Below are positions 50,656-57,730 of a stretch of 57,730 nucleotides of DNA, in pieces. The stretch is from an uncultured Mycoplasma sp. (GTDB lineage Bacteria > Bacillota_I > Bacilli_A > RF39 > UBA660). Position numbers and translations under genes: made by a program. The stretch covers positions 1 through 57,730 of the forward strand of contig CAMMXG010000005.1 of assembly GCA_946500895.1 (NCBI GenBank), given 5' to 3'. The notes under the pieces are model-generated. The model made no database searches and was not told the DNA's origin. It saw only the letters and a list, made by a program, of their open reading frames with translations. Each line of letters begins with the position of its first letter. Position 1 is the first letter of the stretch.

Positions 50656-50988
50656 ATGTTGAAAGTAGACATGGAGTACGAGAAAGGAATTTTATATGTT
50701 AGATTAAAAGGGGTACTTGATAGAAAAGTGTGCTATAAGATTAATAATTATGTTGTTCCAGTTGTTTTAAAACATAAAGTTAAATATTTGGTATTTAATT
50801 TGTATGAATTAGAGGGAATTGATGAGTCTGGTATGGATGCACTTCTTAATACAAAGTGTGCGATTAGAACCAATAAGGGTAAGATTTGCTTGTGCGAAGT
50901 TAGCGATTTTTTAAGAGAAAAAATGAAAAGGCTTAGAATGAGAGTAGCTAGTAATGAACTTGCTGCTTACCATTTAATTAATATTTAA
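50656..50988 (+). CDS. STAS-domain anti-sigma factor antagonist (SpoIIAA-like)
   Basis: GILYVRLKGVLDRK...LVFNLYELEGIDESGMDALLN. Confidence 0.85.
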   Translation: MLKVDMEYEKGILYVRLKGVLDRKVCYKINNYVVPVVLKHKVKYLVFNLYELEGIDESGMDALLNTKCAIRTNKGKICLCEVSDFLREKMKRLRMRVASNELAAYHLINI

Positions 50989-51626
50989 TGACAACGAATG
51001 AATTAATTGATGCCCATATGGGTTTGATAAAAAAAATCGCTAACAAGTTTTATAATGTATCACGTGAAGATTTAATCCAAGTTGGGGTAATAGGGCTTTT
51101 AAAGGCTTATCAAAACTTTAAGTCTGGTGAAGCTAAATTTAGTACTTATGCTTATCCTTATATCTTTGGAGAAATGTATCAACTGGTAAATAGTAATAAA
51201 GATATTAAAGTTAGTAAAGAATTGCTTAAATTATATAAAGTAGTAGAAAAGACAAGATATGAACTTGCCCAACGACTTCATTATGTTCCAAGTGATAAAG
51301 AAGTGGCTCAGTTTTTAGAAATGGACTATGACTTGGTTCGAGAAGCAGTACTTTGTAGTAGTGCCATGATATCTCTTGATGATGAGGCGAGTGAACTAAA
51401 TTTACATGAAGTTATCGCGGATAAACATCCGATAAATGTAGATTTGAAAATTGATATAGATGATAGTTTTAAGGTTTTAGATAGTTGCGAAAAAGAAATT
51501 ATTAAAGCACGTTATTATGATGATTTAACGCAAAGTGAAGTGGCAAAAAAACTTAATATGACACAAGTAATGGTTAGTCGTTATGAAAAAAAGAGCTTAG
51601 AAAAAATGAAAATGGCTTTAATGTGA
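50988..51626 (+). CDS. Sigma-70 family sigma factor (SigF/SigB-like)
   Basis: HMGLIKKIANKFYN..EDLIQVGVIGLLKAYQNF; STYAYPYIFGEM; TQSEVAKKLNMTQVMVSRYEKKSLEKMK. Confidence 0.92.
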   Translation: MTTNELIDAHMGLIKKIANKFYNVSREDLIQVGVIGLLKAYQNFKSGEAKFSTYAYPYIFGEMYQLVNSNKDIKVSKELLKLYKVVEKTRYELAQRLHYVPSDKEVAQFLEMDYDLVREAVLCSSAMISLDDEASELNLHEVIADKHPINVDLKIDIDDSFKVLDSCEKEIIKARYYDDLTQSEVAKKLNMTQVMVSRYEKKSLEKMKMALM

Positions 51627-51674
51627 TACTTTAGGTTTTCCTAAAGTATTTTTTGTGTTATAATGTATTTACTT

Positions 51675-51750
51675 GCTGAAATAGCTCAGTCGGTAGAGCA
51701 ACGCACTCGTAATGCGTAGGTCGAAGGTTCGATTCCTTTTTTCAGCACCA
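51675..51750 (+). tRNA. tRNA-Thr (CGT)
   Basis: GCTGAAA...TTTCAGC A CCA; anticodon loop CTCGTAA in ACGCA/TGCGT stem. Confidence 0.95.
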
Positions 51751-51888
51751 TTTTTTTGGCTTAAAATCGGGCATTTGCTCGTTTTTCTTTTAAATCTTTT
51801 TTAGTGAAAAATGTCTATTGTGTGTAAATCTTGTGTAAAAAACTCAGTTAGTGTTATTTGCTTCTTTGTATATTAATGTCTAATGAAT

Positions 51889-51938
51889 GTTAAAGTGATT
51901 TTAATAAATTGACACTTTAACTTTTTTTGTGGTATGAT
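51889..51938 (+). promoter_or_regulatory. Promoter with overlapping operator-like inverted repeat
   Basis: GTTAAAGTG-N15-CACTTTAAC (51889-51921) covers -35 TTGACA (51909); 18 nt to TATGAT (51933). Confidence 0.6.
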
Positions 51939-51970
51939 GAAACTCCCACGCTTGAAAGGAGATTCATCTA

Positions 51971-52276
51971 GTGTTATTTTATTTTTATTTAATAAGTGTA
52001 GTTATTAGTATAGTCGTTATTCATATAACGACCATTTCTTTTCTAGAAAGGTTAAAAAAAGATAACATTTGTATTAGGGAAGAACATTCTTTTTTAGAAG
52101 AAGCTAAAGCGTTAGTTTTTACTTTCTTTTATGTTGTTGTGCCAGTTTATAATATAGTACATGATATTTATTTGCTTTGTTGTAATAATAGAATATATCA
52201 AAAAATTATTACAAGATTGTTTTTACAGGGAAAAGCTGATTTTGATGAAAGATTTTCAGAATTTATTAAAGAGTAA
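51971..52276 (+). CDS. Hypothetical membrane protein
   Basis: N-terminal TM, GTG start. Confidence 0.55.
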   Translation: MLFYFYLISVVISIVVIHITTISFLERLKKDNICIREEHSFLEEAKALVFTFFYVVVPVYNIVHDIYLLCCNNRIYQKIITRLFLQGKADFDERFSEFIKE

Positions 52277-52347
52277 AATATTTCTTTAAAAAAGATATAC
52301 TTCAATCATATTTTGTAGTATTATAGAATACAAGGGGGAAATGTTTT

Positions 52348-53025
52348 ATGAAACAATGTTTTTCTATATATTTTAATGGTACAGAAATACTACTTCCTAA
52401 AAAAGATATTCAGTTTATTGGAGATTTAGGTTTAGTTAAAGTTTGTTATGATGGTTTAATTGAAGATTGTTTTTATTGTGATTATTTAGTTGGGGTAGTT
52501 GATCGTAATTTTGATGAAGTTATTCCTCTTTTTCCAGTAAGCCAGTTAGGGAGAATGGAAATATTTGATGGTGGAGTTTTACTTTGTATTAATAAGGGAA
52601 TTACAGAAGATTTATACCGAGTATATCAAATTGAAAAAGTGAATGAAAAGGTTGTTAGGACTTCTTTGCCTTTTTTGTATTTTGTGCCAGTATCTAACAA
52701 TGTTTTTAAAGTTCAAATGGATGTTGATGGAAATATAGAGGAAGCTTTGTATGATGCTTCTAAAAAAGAGATTATTTCAAGTTGCTTTCATTTTATTGAT
52801 TCTTTTATTTATAATGAAAATCTAAAAGAAAAAGTTGCCGAGGCTAGTTATTTTCTTCCTTATAATGAAGAACAATTTAATCAAATTAAAACATATATTA
52901 ATTTAAAGGGAGAAATTGTGGCACCATATTTAGATTGTGATCAAAATAAGATTTATGATTCAAATATGGATATTCAAGAAATAGTTATGGCTGTCGCTCA
53001 AGATATGAAAGGAAAGAGTAGATAA
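52348..53025 (+). CDS. Hypothetical protein
   Basis: ORF with RBS AGGGGG; 1-nt overlap with next gene. Confidence 0.65.
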   Translation: MKQCFSIYFNGTEILLPKKDIQFIGDLGLVKVCYDGLIEDCFYCDYLVGVVDRNFDEVIPLFPVSQLGRMEIFDGGVLLCINKGITEDLYRVYQIEKVNEKVVRTSLPFLYFVPVSNNVFKVQMDVDGNIEEALYDASKKEIISSCFHFIDSFIYNENLKEKVAEASYFLPYNEEQFNQIKTYINLKGEIVAPYLDCDQNKIYDSNMDIQEIVMAVAQDMKGKSR

Positions 53026-54017
53026 TGAATGTTATTAAAAGAAGTACAATAGAATGGATTAACTTACTTTCAAGATTGCATGAACTTAAAATAAAATATG
53101 GCTATTCTTTATTTCATGACACTATTATTTGTTTGGATTGTTTAGAACATCAAAAAATGATGTCAATTGGTGTGAAATCCCAGTTGTTGGATTTATTAGT
53201 AGAACATGAAATTGATCATTTAAGTTTAATGAAATTGTTTTTAGTTAGAATAGAATCAATTTATAATTTAGAAAGTGTTATAGTGAAAATTAGAGAAGCG
53301 CAAACAAAATATGGATTAGATTCTATTGCTTTTGTTTTGGATGATCCTTTAGAAAATAAAGTAGTATCCACTTTTTATTCAAAGTATGGATATCAAAAAG
53401 CCTATTTTCCAAAGGATATTATTCCTTTTACACAAGTGGATTTTAAAGCCGGGGAAATGAAGTTTGTAGTAAATCCTTATACTGAATTTATTGTTGATAA
53501 AAAAGATAGGCAACAATTGGAACGGATCTTTTATACAAATGATTTTCGCTTTGGAAGTGAGTCTTTGCCTTTAAAGGCTGAGATGGATTATTATGATGCG
53601 GTTAAAGAGAAAAGATATTGGATGGATCATTTGATTTTTAATTTATCTTATTTAGGTAATTCTAATATAGAATTGTTAGTTCAGGATCCTAATATTCAAT
53701 ATTATGATGTAAGGCCAACAGATGTCTATGAAAATTACACTGTTTTAACTGATGGGTTAATTATGGATTCTAATGGTAGAGAATTAGTAAACAGAACAGG
53801 TTATTTTAGTGAAGTTGTAGTAAAAGATGCAGATGTGTTAATGATTTGTCAAATTAATCATGGTGAAATTACTAATATTAAACTTATTGTTCATCCTCTA
53901 TATTTTAAAGATTATATAAAAGAATTAGATGATAATAATGAAAAAGGAATCTTAGCTTCTGTTTTAGCAATGTTAGATAATACTAAAAGAAAAAGTATGA
54001 ATGGTTTATCTAGATAA
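53025..54017 (+). CDS. Hypothetical protein
   Basis: taATG overlap with upstream ORF. Confidence 0.65.
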   Translation: MNVIKRSTIEWINLLSRLHELKIKYGYSLFHDTIICLDCLEHQKMMSIGVKSQLLDLLVEHEIDHLSLMKLFLVRIESIYNLESVIVKIREAQTKYGLDSIAFVLDDPLENKVVSTFYSKYGYQKAYFPKDIIPFTQVDFKAGEMKFVVNPYTEFIVDKKDRQQLERIFYTNDFRFGSESLPLKAEMDYYDAVKEKRYWMDHLIFNLSYLGNSNIELLVQDPNIQYYDVRPTDVYENYTVLTDGLIMDSNGRELVNRTGYFSEVVVKDADVLMICQINHGEITNIKLIVHPLYFKDYIKELDDNNEKGILASVLAMLDNTKRKSMNGLSR

Positions 54018-54034
54018 AATATAGTTGATTTTTT

Positions 54035-54138
54035 TAAAACTCTATAATATAATAATCATGTAAGTTTTATCTCAGTTTAAATTTACTCCTTAAATTTTTA
54101 CTTGGATAAAACCGTTTAGAGAAAAAGGAGGAAAGTTT
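54035..54138 (+). promoter_or_regulatory. Candidate structured rpsO leader
   Basis: AGTTTTATC ... GGATAAAAC pairing around TCAGTTTAAATTTACTCCTTAAATTTTTACTT before RBS. Confidence 0.35.
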
Positions 54139-54408
54139 ATGGCAGTTACAAAAGAAGAAAAAGCTAAATTAATTAAAGAATTTGGTAAGAATGAAAAAGA
54201 TTGTGGTTCTGCAGAAGTACAAATTGCTATTCTTACTCATGAAATTAATGATTTAACTGAACATTTAAAAGTACATAAACATGACTATCATTCTAATCGT
54301 GGACTTTTAATGAAGGTTGGTAAAAGAAGGAAATTATTAGCTTATTTAAAAGAAAATGATGTTGTTAGTTATCGTAATGTTATTAAAAAATTAAATTTAA
54401 GAAAATAA
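54139..54408 (+). CDS. rpsO: 30S ribosomal protein S15
   Basis: [49 protein letters not shown]. Confidence 0.97.
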   Translation: MAVTKEEKAKLIKEFGKNEKDCGSAEVQIAILTHEINDLTEHLKVHKHDYHSNRGLLMKVGKRRKLLAYLKENDVVSYRNVIKKLNLRK

Positions 54409-54456
54409 GGGCACTAAAATTTTTAGTGTCTTTTTTTATAAAGAGAAGGAGCATAT

Positions 54457-56622
54457 ATGAAGAAAGTATTTAAATTAGATTTTTTAGGAAGAGATTTAGT
54501 CGTTGAAACTGGAGAGTTAGCTAAACAAGCAGATGGAGCAGTATTAGTACGTTATGGTGATACCGTTGTACTCTCTGTTTGTGTAATGGGAAAGACCGTA
54601 CCTAATCAAGACTTTTTTCCTCTTCAAGTTTTGTATCAAGAAAAACTTTATTCAGTAGGTAAAATACCGGGTGGTTTTATTAAAAGAGAGGGTAGACCTA
54701 GTGATGCGGCAACACTGGCAGCAAGATTAATTGATCGTCCAATTAGACCAATGTTTGATGAAAATTTAAGACAAGAAATTCAAGTTGTTAATACAGTATT
54801 ATCTGTGGATCCAGATAATTCACCAGAAATGGCAGCTTTATTTGGAACCAGTTTATGTTTGGGGATTTCCAAAATTCCTTTTGATGGTCCAGTAAGTGGT
54901 GTTATTGTTGGTAAAGTGGATGGTAAACTTGTAATTAATCCAACTGCTGAACAAGTGGAAGCTAGTACTCTTTCTTTAACTGTTGCTGGCACACATGATG
55001 CTATTTGTATGGTTGAGGCCGGAGCACAAGAGTTAAGTGAGAAAGAAATGCTTGAGGCTTTGATGTTTGGTCATGAAAATTTAAAAGCATTATGTGATTT
55101 TCAGCAAAAGATCATTGATGAAATTGGTGAGGAAAAAGTGGAACTTCCAAAAGCAGAACTTGATCCAGAAGTTGAGAGGTCAGTAAGAGAATTTGCAACA
55201 AAAGATATGCTTGCTGCTATTCAAATTAAAGATAAGTTAGAAAAATATGCAGCCATAGATGATGTAATGGCAAGAACTGTTGAAAATTTTACGGAAGTTT
55301 ATGCTGAAGACGAAGATGCTGAAGAAAAATTAAAACAAGTTGAGAAAATTGTGCATATGATTGAAGGCGAAGAAGTAAGAAAATTAATTACAGATAAACA
55401 TATTCGTCCCGATGGAAGAAAAATGGATAAAATTAGACCTTTATCTTGTGAAATTGACCTTCTTCCACGTACTCATGGTTCAGCAGTATTCACAAGAGGC
55501 GAAACTCAATCTTTAGCTACAACTACTTTAGGAGCAATTGGTGAACATCAAGTTTTAGATGGACTTGGGCTTGAAGATTCTAAAAGATTTATGTTACATT
55601 ATAATTTCCCAGCTTTCTCTGTTGGTGAGACGGGTCGCTATGGGGCTCCTGGTAGAAGAGAAATTGGCCATGGAGCTTTAGGTGAGAGAGCGCTTGCACA
55701 AGTAATCCCTAGCGAAGAAGAATTTCCTTATACTATTCGTGTTGTTAGCGAAATATTAGAATCAAACGGAAGTAGTAGTCAAGCAACAATTTGTGCAGGC
55801 TGTTTAAGTTTAATGGCGGCAGGTGTACCAATTAAAGCACCAGTTGCTGGTATTGCTATGGGACTTATTGAATCACAGGATAAAAAGAAACATACCATAC
55901 TTACAGATATTCAAGGACTTGAAGACCATATGGGAGATATGGATTTTAAAGTGGCAGGTACACGTAAAGGTATTACAGCATTACAAATGGATATTAAGAT
56001 TAAAGGTGTTACGGAAAAGATTTTAAAAGAAGCTTTGGCTCAAGCAAAAAAAGCTAGACTTGAAATTCTTGATGTTATGGCAGACTGCATTCCAGAGCCT
56101 CGTAAGAGTTTATCAAAATACGCACCTAAGATTGATACATTTAAAATTAATCCTGATAAAATTAAAGATGTTATTGGTCGCGGTGGGGATATGATTACCA
56201 AAATTATTTTGGAAGCTAGTAACGTTAAGAGTGTTAATGATAAAGATGCAGTTAAAGTTGATTTAGAAGATGATGGTAGAGTTATTATTTATCACACTGA
56301 TGCGAGCATTATTGCTAAGACAAGAGCAATGATTGAAGATGTGGCAAGAGAAGTTGAAGAAGGTGCTATTTATACTGGAAAAGTTGTTAAGGTAGAAGAC
56401 TTTGGATGCTTTGTAGAGTTATGGCCTGGATGTGAGGGATTAGTACATGTATCAGAACTTGATACAAAAAGAGTTGATAAACCTAAAGATATTGTTAGTG
56501 TTGGTGATAAAATACTCGTTAAAGCTTTAGGATATGATAATAGGGGCAGACTTAATTTATCAAGAAAACAAGCTTTACCTAAACCAGATAAAAAAGAAGA
56601 TAAAAAGAGTAAGAAAAAATAA
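54457..56622 (+). CDS. pnp: Polyribonucleotide nucleotidyltransferase
   Basis: RNase PH x2, KH ([11 protein letters not shown]), S1 ([22 protein letters not shown]). Confidence 0.98.
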   Translation: MKKVFKLDFLGRDLVVETGELAKQADGAVLVRYGDTVVLSVCVMGKTVPNQDFFPLQVLYQEKLYSVGKIPGGFIKREGRPSDAATLAARLIDRPIRPMFDENLRQEIQVVNTVLSVDPDNSPEMAALFGTSLCLGISKIPFDGPVSGVIVGKVDGKLVINPTAEQVEASTLSLTVAGTHDAICMVEAGAQELSEKEMLEALMFGHENLKALCDFQQKIIDEIGEEKVELPKAELDPEVERSVREFATKDMLAAIQIKDKLEKYAAIDDVMARTVENFTEVYAEDEDAEEKLKQVEKIVHMIEGEEVRKLITDKHIRPDGRKMDKIRPLSCEIDLLPRTHGSAVFTRGETQSLATTTLGAIGEHQVLDGLGLEDSKRFMLHYNFPAFSVGETGRYGAPGRREIGHGALGERALAQVIPSEEEFPYTIRVVSEILESNGSSSQATICAGCLSLMAAGVPIKAPVAGIAMGLIESQDKKKHTILTDIQGLEDHMGDMDFKVAGTRKGITALQMDIKIKGVTEKILKEALAQAKKARLEILDVMADCIPEPRKSLSKYAPKIDTFKINPDKIKDVIGRGGDMITKIILEASNVKSVNDKDAVKVDLEDDGRVIIYHTDASIIAKTRAMIEDVAREVEEGAIYTGKVVKVEDFGCFVELWPGCEGLVHVSELDTKRVDKPKDIVSVGDKILVKALGYDNRGRLNLSRKQALPKPDKKEDKKSKKK

Positions 56623-56643
56623 GCAATTTTGAGCTTATTTTTT
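56618..56643 (+). terminator. pnp rho-independent terminator
   Basis: AATAAGC AATTTTGA GCTTATT TTTT. Confidence 0.75.
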
Positions 56644-56647
56644 CTGT

Positions 56648-57730
56648 GTGTGCCGTGCATGGCATATAGCTAGAGGGTGAAAGACCCTTACACGCGTAGG
56701 TATCGACGAAGTGTTAGAGAAGCACAACGCATCAACAGTGATGTTGGGGCTAAAGGAAGTGTGGAACAAAATCATGAACCAACGAATAGAAACTTACTAT
56801 AAGGCTACATAAACGGATAAGGTTGCACAACAAACTAAAGTCCAAAAGATACCCGTAACTTTGTGTGGTAGAGTAAGTGGTTAAATGAGGAAAGTTATAT
56901 GTCTTACCACGGGAGGTCTTACGAACGAATAAGTACAAAACTTTTAATACAAGAATTGTTAAGATCGGTCGAAAAAGGTTTATCGTAAGAAGTCAGCCGA
57001 GGTCATAGTACTAGTGAGTTACTAGGAAGGACTGAACAATTTATAGTGTTTCAAACACTAAAATCAATTAAGTGTAAAATCAAAATAAATACGTAGGAAA
57101 AGTTGGCGTATCCAAGTAATAACCCTTATAAAAGATGTTTCACTTAATTATGAAATTAGAAAGGAGAAACGAGTATGGAATTACTAGAAAAAATATTAGA
57201 TGACAAAAATCTATATAATGCTTATAAGCAGGTTTACAAAAATAAAGGAGCTAGTGGAGTAGATGGAGTAACTGTCGAAGAACTAGGAGTTTATTTATTT
57301 CAGCATAAAGAAGAAATAAAAGAACAAATAAGAAATTTAAAATATAAACCTAGACCCGTAAGAAGAGTTGAAATACCAAAAGAAAATGGTAAAAAGAGAA
57401 AACTGGGAATACCAACAGTAATAGACAGAGTAATACAACAAGCGATAGTACAAGTAATTACTCCATTATTCGAACCACAATCTAGCGAAACTAGTTATGG
57501 TTTTAGACTAGGTAGAAGTTGTGAGATGGCAATAATAAAAGCATTAGAATACTTCAATGATGGGTATGACTGGATAGTAGATATAGACTTACAAGCATTC
57601 TTCGATAATGTAAACCAAGATAAATTAATAGGCATTATAAGAAGAACCATTAAAGATGGAAGAGTGGTGTCATTGATAAGAAAATATCTAGTAAGTGGTG
57701 TAATGATAAATGGAGTAGTACAACCTACAA
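56648..57730 (+). mobile_element. Group II intron 5' portion, truncated by window end
   Basis: GTGTG-type 5' end (56648, alternatively 56646), GTGCCGTGCATGGC...GAGGGTGAAAGACCCTTACACGCGTAGG ribozyme-like leader, then LtrA-type ORF. Confidence 0.85.
57175..57730 (+). CDS. ltrA: Group II intron reverse transcriptase/maturase (LtrA-like), partial
   Basis: NLYNAYKQVYKNKGASGVDGVTVEEL; KPRPVRRVEIPKENGKKRKLGIPTVIDRVIQQAI; YGFRLGRSC; WIVDIDLQAFFDNVN; RBS AAAGGAG; open to window end. Confidence 0.95.
   Translation, partial: MELLEKILDDKNLYNAYKQVYKNKGASGVDGVTVEELGVYLFQHKEEIKEQIRNLKYKPRPVRRVEIPKENGKKRKLGIPTVIDRVIQQAIVQVITPLFEPQSSETSYGFRLGRSCEMAIIKALEYFNDGYDWIVDIDLQAFFDNVNQDKLIGIIRRTIKDGRVVSLIRKYLVSGVMINGVVQPT

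Noticed and set aside
55823-56026. Out-of-frame ORFs inside conserved genes (e.g. 55823-56026, 31025-31231, 21610-21819, 1955-2146) and antisense ORFs (e.g. 3082-3273, 6388-6606, 9534-9773, 10383-10574, 35008-35379, 54780-54992)
   Set aside because: Overlap well-supported coding regions, no RBS or family-like sequence; treated as chance ORFs of the AT-rich sequence
1-57730. CRISPR array
   Set aside because: No regularly spaced short direct repeats seen; the repeats at 26.5-29.5 kb are ~290-nt units with promoters and terminators
1-57730. Mycoplasma-type code 4 (TGA = Trp)
   Set aside because: TGA ends genes (e.g. 12173-12175) and Trp is written TGG throughout

Overview
AT-rich, low-GC Gram-positive (Bacilli-like) chromosome window using code 11 (TGA is a real stop, e.g. 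12173-12175). Three zones. (1) 1 to ~11 kb is an accessory/defence-like island: XRE regulator tail; multi-zinc-ribbon + Vsr/DUF559-like nuclease + NUMOD-like protein; retron-like cassette (structured msr/msd-like RNA, 65-aa two-TM protein, RT with NAKFH, YVDD and ITG motifs); TnpV; frameshifted DUF3883 ('NO VEIN') gene; tightly overlapping three-gene operon starting with a GHKL/Hsp90-like ATPase. (2) 11-46.5 kb is mostly metabolic, regulatory and envelope genes, including parA-parB-mscS-DUF951-...-ychF-...-rpsF-ssb-rpsR, a gene set typical of the oriC-proximal region of Bacilli. Just upstream of parA (26.5-31.3 kb) is the most unusual locus: three paralogous ~290-nt units, each with its own -10, a hypervariable AAY-rich segment resembling a diversity-generating retroelement (DGR) TR/VR, a near-identical tail with a conserved long-range pairing, and a different terminator. 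Two of them precede DUF1016 (YhcG-like) nucleases, and the cluster ends at a surface-type protein whose C-terminal region is homologous to the variable segment but altered mainly at AAY-type codons. (3) 46.5-57.7 kb: Rpn-type nuclease with tandem partial copy, ABC/FtsX-like exporter, STAS + sigma factor pair, two tRNAs (Gly at 42.1 kb, Thr at 51.7 kb), rpsO, pnp, and the 5' part of a group II intron directly after the pnp terminator. All assignments are from reading the sequence; no database search or folding was run.
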